From Micromonosporaceae bacterium KJ-029 (GTDB lineage Bacteria > Actinomycetota > Actinomycetes > Mycobacteriales > Micromonosporaceae), in contig BIFP01000021.1 in the NCBI GenBank assembly GCA_005402585.1, forward strand, positions 248,001 to 312,000: a stretch of 64,000 nt of DNA, read 5' to 3'. Under the pieces are notes generated by a model. It searched no databases, was not told the origin of the DNA, and saw only the letters and a list, made by a program, of their open reading frames with translations. Numbering within the stretch: the first letter of the stretch is position 1; every line of letters starts with the position of its first letter. The translations under genes were made by a program, and so were the position numbers. Below, piece by piece: positions 50,565 to 58,837 of this stretch.

Positions 50565-50585
50565 GTAACCACTATAACTGGTTAC
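50565..50585. promoter_or_regulatory. Inverted repeat operator at the CGNR/VOC divergent promoter
   Basis: GTAACCA-CTATAAC-TGGTTAC: perfect 7-bp arms with a 7-base spacer. The arms flank the minus-strand -10 (TATAGT, 50571-50576), immediately adjoining the CGNR start codon. It probably binds a dimeric regulator, most simply CGNR itself. Confidence 0.65.
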
Positions 50586-50613
50586 AAGGAACGGCGACGA
50601 CGAGGAGGATCCG

Positions 50614-51063
50614 ATGCCCGTGCAGTGGAAGCTGGTGGTGGACTGCGCCGACCCGCATGCTCAGGCCCGGTTCTGGGCGGCGGCTCTCGACTACCAGGTC
50701 GAGGACAACAGCGCCCTGATCGAGGGCTTGGCCGGTGCCGGCGTGATCGGCCCGGAGGCGTACGTCGAGTTCGACGGACGCAAGGCGTTCCGCGAGCTGA
50801 TCGCGGTGCGTCACCCCGACGACCCGGTCGACCCGGCCAGCGGCGTCGGCCTGGGCCGCCGGCTGCTGTTCCAGCGGGTGCCGGAATCCAAGACCGTGAA
50901 GAACCGCCTCCACCTCGATCTGCATGTCGGCCCGGATGCCCGGGAGGCGGAGGTGAAGCGCCTGGAAGGGATCGGCGCGACGATCCTGCACGAGGTCGCC
51001 GACCGGGGCAGCCGGCACACCACCATGGCCGACCCCGAGGGCAACGAGTTCGACGTGCAGTGA
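50614..51063 (+). CDS. VOC-superfamily (glyoxalase-like) protein
   Basis: A 149-residue single VOC domain: QWKLVVDCADPHAQARFWAAALDYQV (~4-29), LFQRVPESKTVKNRLHLDLHV (~88-108) and TTMADPEGNEFDVQ at the end. His/Glu at HLDLHV and EFDV match metal-ligand positions of the superfamily. It may act in small-molecule detoxification or resistance; the substrate is unknown. ATG 50614 has GAGGAGG upstream. It is divergent from the CGNR gene and probably controlled with it. Confidence 0.85.
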   Translation: MPVQWKLVVDCADPHAQARFWAAALDYQVEDNSALIEGLAGAGVIGPEAYVEFDGRKAFRELIAVRHPDDPVDPASGVGLGRRLLFQRVPESKTVKNRLHLDLHVGPDAREAEVKRLEGIGATILHEVADRGSRHTTMADPEGNEFDVQ

Positions 51064-51070
51064 ACCGCCG

Positions 51071-51772
51071 TCAGCACGCTTCCGTCGGCAGGTGGGCGGC
51101 GCGGACGTCGAGCAACCAGCGCTCCACCCGCGCCTCGTCCGGGCGGTCCGGCAGCGGGGTACGGATCCGGCCGAAGTCGTGCTCCGCCTCCGCCAGCAGC
51201 GTGCGGGCCTCGTCCAGCTGGCCGCCGGCCACCCGGTCGCCGAAGGCACGGAACCAACCGGGATCGGCGAGCCGGATCTCCAGCACGCCGGTGGCGTAGA
51301 GCAGCCGGCCCTGGTGCACCAGCCGGGCCAGGTGCCGGGCGTGCTTGCTGGTGCGGCGCCGGGTGTCCGAGGAGAACGCGCCGTCGCTGCGGGACTCCAG
51401 CTTGCGGAACTGCTGCGCGGCGTAGCCCAGGTAGGCGTCGCGGACCCGTGGCGCGCTGAGGAACGCCGACCGGATGGTGATCAGCCGCTCGCCGAACTCG
51501 GTGCGGGTCTCGTAGCAGTCGTCCGGCAGCCAGGCCAGCTCGGTGGCGGTCGGGTTCCCGCTCAGCGCCAGCCGGCACCACTTCTTCGCCTCATGGAGCG
51601 TGATGTCCGGGTCGGTGGTCACCACCGACTCCTTCGGCGGGTACAGGCCGTGGAAGGCGACCGTGGGCGCGGCGAAGACACCGATCCGGTCGACGTCCGA
51701 GCCCGGCCCGGCCAGGCCGTACGCCACCGAGCCGACGATGCCGGAGAGCAGCAGGTGCATGCCGGCGAGCAT
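51071..51772 (-). CDS. Predicted nucleotidyltransferase
   Basis: A 233-residue protein of the DNA polymerase beta-like nucleotidyltransferase superfamily. The catalytic strand is visible as SGIVGSVAYGLAGPGSDVDRIGVFAAP (~9-35; GS...SDVD, the DxD-type metal site). It continues HEAKKWCRLALSGNPTATELAWLP, typical of stand-alone predicted nucleotidyltransferases of this group. Substrates are unknown (a tRNA, protein or antibiotic are possible). ATG 51772 was used; the ATG at 51760 is a possible shorter start. The convergent VOC gene lies seven bases away. An inverted repeat is just upstream. Confidence 0.8.
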   Translation of the reverse strand: MLAGMHLLLSGIVGSVAYGLAGPGSDVDRIGVFAAPTVAFHGLYPPKESVVTTDPDITLHEAKKWCRLALSGNPTATELAWLPDDCYETRTEFGERLITIRSAFLSAPRVRDAYLGYAAQQFRKLESRSDGAFSSDTRRRTSKHARHLARLVHQGRLLYATGVLEIRLADPGWFRAFGDRVAGGQLDEARTLLAEAEHDFGRIRTPLPDRPDEARVERWLLDVRAAHLPTEAC

Positions 51773-51792
51773 GACTGATCACACGTCACCGC

Positions 51793-51819
51793 GATACCTG
51801 ACTTCGGCTGTCAGGTATC
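51793..51819. promoter_or_regulatory. Perfect inverted repeat between divergent genes
   Basis: GATACCTGAC (51793-51802), a 7-base spacer and GTCAGGTATC (51810-51819). The right arm overlaps a TATCAC near the expected -10 of the SDR gene (GTG 51829). A dimeric repressor site is likely; no regulator gene for it is obvious next door. Confidence 0.6.
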
Positions 51820-51828
51820 ACTGGCAGC

Positions 51829-52752
51829 GTGGACCCCATGACGAAATCGCTGACAGGAAAGGTGGCGTTGGTCGCCGGGGCGACCCGGGGTGCCGGCCGC
51901 CAGATCGCGGTCCAGCTCGGCTCCGCGGGCGCCACCGTCTACGCCACCGGCCGCAGCAGCCGTGCCGGCCGCTCCGAGCTGGACCGGCCGGAGACCATCG
52001 AGGAGACGGCCGAACTGGTGACCGCGGCCGGTGGCACCGGGATCGCGGTCCGGGTCGACCACCTCGTACCCGACGAGGTGCGGGCGCTCGTCGCGCGGAT
52101 CGACGCCGAGCAGGGCCGGCTGGACGTGCTGGTCAACGACATCTGGGGGGCCGACCCGCTGATCAGCTGGGAGAAGCCGGTCTGGGAGCAGCCGCTGGAC
52201 CCCGGTTTCCGTACGCTGCGGCTGGCGGTCGACACGCATGTGATCACCAGCCACTTCGCGCTACCGCTGCTGACCCGCCATCCTGGTGGGCTGGTGGTGG
52301 AGATCGGCGACGGCACAAAGGCGTACAACGACGAGAACTACCGGCTGTCCGTCTTCTACGACCTGGCCAAGAACTCGGTCAACCGGCTCGCCTTCATCTG
52401 GGCCCACGAACTGAAGCCGTACGACGGCACCGCCGTCTCGCTCAGCCCCGGGTGGCTGCGGTCGGAGGCGATGCTGGAACACTTCGGCGTCACCGAGGAG
52501 ACCTGGCGCGACGGCGCCGCCAAGGATCCGCACTTCCTCATCTCGGAGACTCCGGCGTTCGTCGGGCGGGCGGTGGCCGCGCTGGCCGCCGACGAGGACC
52601 GGGCCCGCTGGAGCGGCCAGTCCGTCTCCGCCGGCGAACTGGCCAAGGTGTACGGCTTCACCGACGTCGACGGCAGCCAGCCGGACGCCTACCGCTACAT
52701 CACGGAGGTGGTCAACGCCGGCAAGCCCGCCGACGTCACCGGCTACCGCTGA
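51829..52752 (+). CDS. Short-chain dehydrogenase/reductase
   Basis: A 307-residue SDR protein. The cofactor loop is VAGATRGAGRQIAV (~15-28; TGxxxGxG variant), and the active site has YDLAKNSVNRLAF (~182; YxxxK) with NDIWGA where the NNAG motif would be. The length exceeds classical SDRs by about 50 residues, mainly in a C-terminal extension. The substrate is unknown. GTG 51829 or ATG 51838 (MTKSLTG) may start it. It overlaps the convergent WYL gene by ten bases at the 3' end. Confidence 0.88.
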   Translation: MDPMTKSLTGKVALVAGATRGAGRQIAVQLGSAGATVYATGRSSRAGRSELDRPETIEETAELVTAAGGTGIAVRVDHLVPDEVRALVARIDAEQGRLDVLVNDIWGADPLISWEKPVWEQPLDPGFRTLRLAVDTHVITSHFALPLLTRHPGGLVVEIGDGTKAYNDENYRLSVFYDLAKNSVNRLAFIWAHELKPYDGTAVSLSPGWLRSEAMLEHFGVTEETWRDGAAKDPHFLISETPAFVGRAVAALAADEDRARWSGQSVSAGELAKVYGFTDVDGSQPDAYRYITEVVNAGKPADVTGYR

Positions 52753-53729
52753 CCGCCACGGTCGGCGTAGAGCGTGGCGAACCGGGTCGCCGCGTCGGCC
52801 AGCCACGCCCGTAGCTCGGGCGGGTCGAGCACCTCCACCTCCGGCCCGAGCCCGAGCAGCTGGTGGTACGCCACCTCGACGGACTCGACGGGCAGCCGGG
52901 TCGTGACCCAGCCCTGCCCGTCGGGTCCGGACACGGCGGCGACCGCCTCCTCGTACCCGAACGGGGAATCGGCCGCGTGTCGGAGCCGGCGCAGGCCGGC
53001 GGGGCTCAGCCGCAGCGTCACCTCGGCCCGCAGCATGCTCCGCAGGAACGACTCGGCCTGCGCCTGCCAGTACCCGGCCAGGTCGAAGCCGGGCTCCCGG
53101 TCGAAGGTCTCCTCGTGCGGATCGACCGCGGTCACCCGGTCCACCCGGTAGGTGCGCAGGTCCTCGCCGACCCGGCCGACCACGTACCAGATGCCGTTTT
53201 TGAGCACCAGGCCGTACGGGCAGACCCGCCGGGTGACCTCCCGGTCCCCGCGCCGGTAGTGGAGCGTGATTACCCGATCCCGCCAGACCGCGCCGGCCAG
53301 CTCGGCCAGCCACGGTGGTGGCGCGGTCTGTCGGTACCAGCCCGGCACGTCCAGGTGGAAGCGCTGTCCGGTGCGGGCGGGCGCGTCGCGCAGGCTCGGT
53401 GGCAGCGCCGCGAGGACCTTCAGTTCCGCCGCCGCGACCGCGTCGGCCAGCCCCATGTCGCCGGCCGGTCCGGGCAGCCCGGAGAGGAAGAGGGCTTCCG
53501 CCTCGTCCCGGGTCATCCCGGTCAGCCGGGTCCGGTAGCCGCCGAGCAGCCGGTAGCCGCCGGCCCGGCCCCGGTCGGCGTAGACCGGCACGCCGGCGGC
53601 GGAGAGCGCCAGGACGTCCCGGTACACCGTCCGCTCGGAAACCTCCAGCTCCCGGGCCAGCTCAGCCGCCGTCATCACCTCCCGCGCCTGCAACAGCAGC
53701 AGCAACGAGATCAACCGGGACGCCCGCAC
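52743..53729 (-). CDS. HTH-WYL transcriptional regulator (DeoR-like, YafY type)
   Basis: A 328-residue regulator. The N-terminal winged helix is MTAAELARELEVSERTVYRDVLAL (~18-41), the WYL domain (140-210) contains IWYVVGRVGEDLRTYRVDRV (~205-224), and the C-terminal WCX extension ends in an Asp/Glu-rich segment. WYL proteins sense ligands such as nucleotides or DNA ends; the targets here are unknown. GTG 53729 (VRASRLISLL) is used; upstream the frame runs on in another gene. It lies 24 bases from the LuxR-type response regulator stop on the same strand. Confidence 0.92.
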   Translation of the reverse strand: MRASRLISLLLLLQAREVMTAAELARELEVSERTVYRDVLALSAAGVPVYADRGRAGGYRLLGGYRTRLTGMTRDEAEALFLSGLPGPAGDMGLADAVAAAELKVLAALPPSLRDAPARTGQRFHLDVPGWYRQTAPPPWLAELAGAVWRDRVITLHYRRGDREVTRRVCPYGLVLKNGIWYVVGRVGEDLRTYRVDRVTAVDPHEETFDREPGFDLAGYWQAQAESFLRSMLRAEVTLRLSPAGLRRLRHAADSPFGYEEAVAAVSGPDGQGWVTTRLPVESVEVAYHQLLGLGPEVEVLDPPELRAWLADAATRFATLYADRGGQR

Positions 53730-53752
53730 CGTTCCATCCTGCCCGGCCCCGC

Positions 53753-54403
53753 TCACCGCCCGCCGGGGGTGAGCAGGCCCCGGTCGTACGCGGCGGCCAC
53801 GGCGGCGGCCCGGTCGTTGACCCCGAGCTTGGCGTAGACGTGCAGCAGGTGGGTCTTGACCGTGGCCTCGCTGATGAAGAGTTGGGCGGCGGCCTCCCGG
53901 TTCGACGAGCCGCGTGCCACCAGGGTGAGCACCTCCAACTCGCGCTGGCTCAGCGGCTCCTCGGCCGGCTGGCGGGGTGCCCGCAGCCGTCCCATCAGCC
54001 GGCCGGCCACGCTGGGCGCGAGCACCGACTCGCCCCGGGCGGCGGCCCGCACCGCCCGGACCAGTTCCTCGCGGGGCGCGTCCTTGAGCAGGTAGCCGGT
54101 GGCGCCGGCCTCGATCGCCGGCAGCACGTCCGCGTCCGTGTCGTACGTGGTCAGCACCAGCACCTTCACCGGGCTGCCGGAGCGGCTCAGTCGGCCGATC
54201 GCGGTCACCCCGTCCATCCCCGGCATCCGCAGGTCCATCAGCACCACGTCCGGTCGTAGCGTCGCGGCCAGGGCCAGCGCCTCGGCCCCGTCCGCCGCCT
54301 CGCCGACCACCTCGAACCCGGGGTCGCCGGTGAACATGCCACGCAGCCCGTCCCGGACCACCGGATGGTCGTCGACGATCAGCAGGCGTACCGGGCCGGT
54401 CAA
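53753..54403 (-). CDS. NarL/LuxR-type response regulator
   Basis: A 216-residue two-component regulator. The receiver has the acidic pair in VRLLIVDDHPVVRDG (~5-19), the phospho-acceptor Asp in VVLMDLRMPGMDG (~57) and Lys in GYLLKDAP (~107). The LuxR helix-turn-helix is LSQRELEVLTLVARGSSNREAA (~152-173), SEATVKTHLLHVYAKLGV. It would respond to the HisKA_3 kinase encoded just upstream. The start is TTG 54403, overlapping the kinase stop as TTGA. It presumably regulates the preceding ABC exporter. Confidence 0.93.
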   Translation of the reverse strand: MTGPVRLLIVDDHPVVRDGLRGMFTGDPGFEVVGEAADGAEALALAATLRPDVVLMDLRMPGMDGVTAIGRLSRSGSPVKVLVLTTYDTDADVLPAIEAGATGYLLKDAPREELVRAVRAAARGESVLAPSVAGRLMGRLRAPRQPAEEPLSQRELEVLTLVARGSSNREAAAQLFISEATVKTHLLHVYAKLGVNDRAAAVAAAYDRGLLTPGGR

Positions 54404-55686
54404 CCGGCACCTCCGGGCAGCGCCGGTACGGAGGCCGAGATCGCCGTGCCGCCGCCCGGCTCGGACTCGACGTTCAGGCGACCGCCGACCCGGTTGACCC
54501 GTTGCCGCATGGCGGTCAGCCCGTAGCCGCCGTCGGGATCCCGCGACGGCTGCCCGTTGACGGCGTCGAAGCCCGCCCCGTCGTCGCGGACGTCCAGGGT
54601 GACCTCGTCCGACATGTACGACAGGGTCAGCCCGACCCGGGACGCCGCGGCGTGCCGGGCCACGTTGGCCAGCGCCTCCTGGGCGGCCCGGAGCAGGGTC
54701 ACCTCGATCTCCGGGTGCAGCGGGACGGGCGTACCGGTGGTGCTGACGTCGGCCCGTACCCCGTGCCGGGCCGACCAGCGCCCGCCCAGCTCGGTGAGCG
54801 CGTCGGGCAGCCGGGCGGTCTCCAGCGGTTCCGGGCGGACGGCTCGCACCGAGCGGCGCGCCTCGGTGAGGCTTTCCCGCGCCAGGGCCAGCGCGTTGTC
54901 CACGTGCCGGCGCCAGTCGTCGGAGCGGTCCCGGGTCTGCTCGGCCGCCTCCAGTTGGGTGATGATCCCGGTCAGCCCCTGGGCCAGGGTGTCATGGATC
55001 TCCCGGGCCATCCGCTGGCGCTCGTCCAGCACCCCGGCCTCCCGGGCCTGGGTGATCAACTGGGCGTGCAGCCCCTCGTTCTCCCGTACCGTCTCGGCGA
55101 GTTGGTGGTTGGCCGCGGCGAGTTCCTCCACCAGCAGCTTGCGGTGCGTGTTCTGCCGCTCGGTGACGAAGCGGAACCAGCTCACGCCGCTGGCCACCAG
55201 CACGTTGAACAACACCAGCACCAGCCAGAGTGGCCAGTTCGCCGCAGCGCTAGCCAGGCCACCGCCCTGCGCGGTGGCGACCAGGACGGCGGTGGCGACC
55301 ACCCCGGCGAACCCCCAGTTGCCGGGCAGCACGAGGAAGGCGTGCAGGAAACCCACCCAGGCGAAGAAGGCGTACCACGGGTTGGCGATGACCAGGGCGG
55401 CGGCGAACGCGAGCAGCCCTACGTAGTAGACCGCCATCAGCCCGCGCCGGCTCTGCCATTCCGGGTGCAGGGTGAGGAACCAGGCGACCCAGCACCCGGC
55501 AGCCGCGGCGATAGCCAGGGTGGTCGTCGCCGGGAGGCCGCTGGGCGCCGGCGCGACGGTGGCCAGCAGCGTCCCGACGGCCAGCCCTCCGTAGGGCAGC
55601 AGCCGGTACAGGTCCACCTCGCGGGCCTGCCAACTGGCCAGCCGGTCTGCCTCTCTGCTGCTGCTGGTCATCCGGCCCCCGCTCAC
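54400..55686 (-). CDS. Sensor histidine kinase (HisKA_3/NarX-like)
   Basis: A 428-residue sensor kinase. Five or six N-terminal helices (~28-165) form a membrane sensor without a large extracellular domain. A coiled coil leads to the phospho-acceptor His in REIHDTLAQGLTGI (~229). The ATPase domain has RAAQEALANVARHAAASRV (~335, N box) and DDGAGFDAV (~380, G box). The partner is the adjacent LuxR regulator. GTG 55686 overlaps the permease stop (GTGA); an ATG five codons inside (55671) is an alternative. Confidence 0.92.
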   Translation of the reverse strand: MSGGRMTSSSREADRLASWQAREVDLYRLLPYGGLAVGTLLATVAPAPSGLPATTTLAIAAAAGCWVAWFLTLHPEWQSRRGLMAVYYVGLLAFAAALVIANPWYAFFAWVGFLHAFLVLPGNWGFAGVVATAVLVATAQGGGLASAAANWPLWLVLVLFNVLVASGVSWFRFVTERQNTHRKLLVEELAAANHQLAETVRENEGLHAQLITQAREAGVLDERQRMAREIHDTLAQGLTGIITQLEAAEQTRDRSDDWRRHVDNALALARESLTEARRSVRAVRPEPLETARLPDALTELGGRWSARHGVRADVSTTGTPVPLHPEIEVTLLRAAQEALANVARHAAASRVGLTLSYMSDEVTLDVRDDGAGFDAVNGQPSRDPDGGYGLTAMRQRVNRVGGRLNVESEPGGGTAISASVPALPGGAG

Positions 55687-56417
55687 TCCCAGCGGAACAC
55701 TTTCGCGGCGCCGGCACTGGCCGCCACGGCGATCACCGCCATTATCGCCAGGTGCAGCGGTTGTGGCGCGGTGCCGGTCCAGGCGTCGAGCAGCGCCTGC
55801 ACACCTGGCGGGGTGTACGCGCCGATCTCGGCCAGGAAATCGGGCAGCAGGAACCTCGGCAGGTAGACCCCGCCGAAGAACATGACCAGCATGAACAGTG
55901 GTACGGCCAGCGCCTGGGCCGACTTGGCCGTCCGGGCGACCGCCGCGACCAGCAGCCCCAGCGCGAGCAGTGCCGCCGTGCCGAGGACGAGGGCCGCCGC
56001 GAATCCGAGCGGACGCTGCGGTAGCGGGGTGCCGAACGCGAGCCGGGCAACCAGGGCGAGCAGAACCGCGCTGACCAGGATGGCGGCGAGGGAAAGCACG
56101 AGCTGAGCGGCGAGCAGCGCCGCCGGGTTGGCCGGAGTGGTGGCAAGCCGCCGCAGGATGCCACGCTCCCGGTACGTGGCCAGCACGGTGGGCAGGGCGT
56201 TCACCCCGACCATCGCCAGCGTGAACACCAGCAGCGACGGGGTGAAGTACGTGACGAAGGACTGCCCGCCGAAGTTCGGGTCGGGCTGGCGGAGCGAGGG
56301 GATGAGCCCGAGCACCACCAGGATCAGGGTGGGCAGTCCGATGGTGAGTACCAGCGTCGGGATGTCCCGCAGGTAGAGCTTCGCCTCAGTCTTGAGGATC
56401 TGGCCGAAGGCGTGCAT
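55683..56417 (-). CDS. ABC-2 type transporter permease
   Basis: A 244-residue membrane protein with six helices: LYLRDIPTLVLTIGLPTLILVVLG (~16-39), VTYFTPSLLVFTLAMVGVN (~53-72), then paired helices at ~105-170 and the terminal one near 220. RERGILRRLATTPANP (~85-100) is the cytoplasmic ABC-2 signature. It forms an exporter with the ATPase upstream, possibly for a drug, lipid or antimicrobial peptide. The start lies ten bases after the ATPase stop and its stop overlaps the kinase start. Confidence 0.92.
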   Translation of the reverse strand: MHAFGQILKTEAKLYLRDIPTLVLTIGLPTLILVVLGLIPSLRQPDPNFGGQSFVTYFTPSLLVFTLAMVGVNALPTVLATYRERGILRRLATTPANPAALLAAQLVLSLAAILVSAVLLALVARLAFGTPLPQRPLGFAAALVLGTAALLALGLLVAAVARTAKSAQALAVPLFMLVMFFGGVYLPRFLLPDFLAEIGAYTPPGVQALLDAWTGTAPQPLHLAIMAVIAVAASAGAAKVFRWE

Positions 56418-56427
56418 CGTGTTCCCC

Positions 56428-57336
56428 TCAGTCGGCGAGCCGGTGCCCGGTCAGCTCGACGAACGCGTCGTCCAGCGTGGCCTGCTCCAGCCGTAGGTCG
56501 GCGGCGATGATCTGGTTGCGGGCGAGGACCGAGATGACCGCGTGCAGCACGTCACCGGTACCGGTCACCATCACCTGACTGCCGCTGCGGGCCACCGCGC
56601 TCACCTGCGGCAGGTCGGTGAGGAGGCGGTCGTCCACCGGCGCGGACGGCCGGAACCGGATCCGCTGCTCCGGCGCGACGGCCGACACCAGCCCGGCTGG
56701 GCTGTCCAGCGCCACGACCCGTCCCTGGTCGATCACCGCCAACCGGTCGCAGAGCCGCTCGGCCTCCTCCATGAAGTGGGTGACCAGCACGACCGTCACC
56801 CCGCTGTCGCGTACCCGTTCGATGAGACTCCAGGTGTCCCGCCGGGCCTGCGGGTCCAGCCCGGTGGTCAACTCGTCCAGGATGGCGATCTTCGGGTTGC
56901 CGACCAGCGCCAGCGCGATGGACAGGCGCTGCTTCTGGCCGCCGGAGAGCTTGTCGTACGGCGTGTTCCGCTTCTCGCCGAGGCCCAGCTCGTCGATCAG
57001 CCGGGCCGGGTCTGCCGGGTCCCGGTAGAACGACGCGTAGAGTTCCAGCGCCTCCGCGACCCGGAGCCGGCCCGGCAGTTGGCTCTCCTGTAGCTGCACC
57101 CCGACCTGCTGGCGGAGCCGGGCCGCGTCCCGTCGGGGGTCGAGCCCGAGCACCGACACCCCGCCCCCGTCAGGGGCGCGGAGCCCGGCGGCGCACTCCA
57201 CAGTGGTGGTCTTGCCGGCGCCGTTGGGGCCCAGCACACCGAAGATCTCCCCGGCCGCGACGGTGAACGACACGTCGTCCACCGCCACCGTCTCGCCGTA
57301 CCGCTTGTGCAGGTTGGTCACCTCGATGACCGGCAT
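56428..57336 (-). CDS. ABC transporter ATP-binding protein (DrrA/CcmA type)
   Basis: A 302-residue ATPase. The Walker A is GPNGAGKTTT (~36-45), the signature LSGGQKQRLSIALALVG (~134-150), the Walker B IAILDELTTGLDP (~154-166) and the switch His in LVTHFMEEAERL (~190). The C-terminal DrrA-like extension (220-300) is present. It powers the neighbouring ABC-2 permease. The arrangement ATPase-permease-kinase-regulator with short gaps or overlaps points to a self-sensing exporter operon. ATG 57336 opens it. Confidence 0.95.
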   Translation of the reverse strand: MPVIEVTNLHKRYGETVAVDDVSFTVAAGEIFGVLGPNGAGKTTTVECAAGLRAPDGGGVSVLGLDPRRDAARLRQQVGVQLQESQLPGRLRVAEALELYASFYRDPADPARLIDELGLGEKRNTPYDKLSGGQKQRLSIALALVGNPKIAILDELTTGLDPQARRDTWSLIERVRDSGVTVVLVTHFMEEAERLCDRLAVIDQGRVVALDSPAGLVSAVAPEQRIRFRPSAPVDDRLLTDLPQVSAVARSGSQVMVTGTGDVLHAVISVLARNQIIAADLRLEQATLDDAFVELTGHRLAD

Positions 57337-57494
57337 GGCATCGCCTTTCGCCGTTCGCGCTCCGGGTACCTGTCCAGGATCGCGACGTCGGGCCGGGGGC
57401 GAATCGACCAGCTGTAGGTGATCTCCGTTGCCCCGGTTGATCCAGGCGATCCGTCAACCGGTTGATGCGGCGGCCGGTGACTAGGCTTTCCGGC

Positions 57495-58286
57495 GTGGAC
57501 GCATCCGGGATCCCCGGCACCGCTGTCAGCGCCGCACGCCGGTTCGCCGGCGGAGCCGCGCTGCTGCTGCGCGGCATCGGCCTCTACGTACGCAGCCCCG
57601 GTCTGATGCTGCTCGGCGTCGTGCCGGCACTGATCTCCGGGGCGATCTTCCTCGCGGCGTACGTCACCCTGGTGTTCTTCGTCGGCGACCTGGCCGCCGC
57701 GGTGACCCCGTTCGCCGACGAATGGCCGGCGGCGGCGCGGAGCCTGGTCCGGGTGATCGCCGCACTGGCCGTCCTCGGTCTCGGCGGCCTACTCACGGTG
57801 CTCACCTTCACGGCGGTCACCCTGGTCATCGGCGACCCGTTCTACGAGAAGATCTCCGAACGGGTGGAGGACCGGTACGGCGGTACCCCCGACGCGGTCG
57901 AGGTGCCCTTCTGGCCGTCGCTGCGTCGCAGCGCCGTCGACTCGCTCCGCCTGGTGGCCCTGGCGGCCCTGGTCGGCATCCCGCTGTTCGCGGCCGGCTT
58001 CATCCCGGTGCTCGGCCAGACCGTGGTACCGGTGATCGGCGCGGCGGTGGGTGGCTGGCTGCTCGCCGTGGAACTGGTGGGCGCGCCCTTTTACCGGCGG
58101 GGCAAGCGGCTGCCGGACCGCCGTGCCGTGTTGAAGGCGGATCGACCCACCGCACTCGGCTTCGGGGTGGCCGTCTTCGTCTGCTTCCTGATCCCGCTCG
58201 GTGCCGTACTGCTCATGCCGGCGGCGGTGGCCGGTGCCACGCTGCTGGCCCGCCGCTCGCTCGGCCAACCGATCACGGAGGACTGA
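57495..58286 (+). CDS. EI24/CysZ-like membrane protein
   Basis: A 263-residue protein of the EI24 domain family. Hydrophobic segments lie at about 32-70 (GLYVRSPGLMLLGVVPALISG), 85-115, 150-190 and 225-255. GDPFYEKISERVEDRYGG (~113-130) is the conserved EI24/CysZ loop. CysZ relatives import sulfate; EI24-type proteins of actinobacteria are uncharacterised, so sulfate transport is uncertain. GTG 57495 follows TAGGCT by seven bases. Its end is one base from the macro-domain gene. Confidence 0.85.
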   Translation: MDASGIPGTAVSAARRFAGGAALLLRGIGLYVRSPGLMLLGVVPALISGAIFLAAYVTLVFFVGDLAAAVTPFADEWPAAARSLVRVIAALAVLGLGGLLTVLTFTAVTLVIGDPFYEKISERVEDRYGGTPDAVEVPFWPSLRRSAVDSLRLVALAALVGIPLFAAGFIPVLGQTVVPVIGAAVGGWLLAVELVGAPFYRRGKRLPDRRAVLKADRPTALGFGVAVFVCFLIPLGAVLLMPAAVAGATLLARRSLGQPITED

Positions 58287-58287
58287 C

Positions 58288-58803
58288 GTGGACATCACCC
58301 TGGTCCGGGGGGACATCACGGTCGAGCGGGTGGACGCGGTGGTGAACGCCGCGAACTCGTCACTGCTCGGCGGCGGGGGAGTGGACGGCGCGATCCACCG
58401 CAAGGGCGGGCCGGCCATCCTCGCCGACTGCCGCGCGTTGCGCGCCTCCCGGTACGGTCGGGGCCTGCCGACCGGGCAGGCGGTGGCGACCACGGCGGGT
58501 GACCTGCCGGCGCGCTGGGTGGTGCACACTGTCGGCCCGGTCTGGTCGGCTGGCGAGGACCGATCCGCGCTGCTGCGCGACTGCTACGCCAACAGCCTGG
58601 CCGTCGCCGACGAACTGGGCGCGGCCACGATCGCCTTCCCGCTGATCTCCGCCGGGATCTACGGCTGGCCGGCCGACGACGCGGTCCGCCAGGCCCTGTC
58701 GGTGCTGCGCGCGGCGACCCCGGTGAGCGTCACCGAGGCTCGGCTGGTGCTGTTCGGCGCCGACACCTTCGCCACCGCCGAGCGGGTCTACTCGGCCGGC
58801 TGA
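58288..58803 (+). CDS. Macro-domain protein (O-acetyl-ADP-ribose deacetylase type)
   Basis: A 171-residue macro domain of the YmdB/MacroD-like group. ITLVRGDITVERVDAVVNAAN (~3-23) includes the catalytic NAAN, followed by LLGGGGVDGAIHRKGGP (~26-42; GGGVDGAIH loop), and TIAFPLISAGIYGWP (~114-128). It removes O-acetyl-ADP-ribose or ADP-ribose from proteins. GTG 58288, preceded by GGAGGA, lies one base after the EI24 gene stop, so it is probably co-translated with it. Confidence 0.94.
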   Translation: MDITLVRGDITVERVDAVVNAANSSLLGGGGVDGAIHRKGGPAILADCRALRASRYGRGLPTGQAVATTAGDLPARWVVHTVGPVWSAGEDRSALLRDCYANSLAVADELGAATIAFPLISAGIYGWPADDAVRQALSVLRAATPVSVTEARLVLFGADTFATAERVYSAG

Positions 58804-58837
58804 CGCTTCCGCCACCGGCGGGCGGGCTCCGGCCCGC

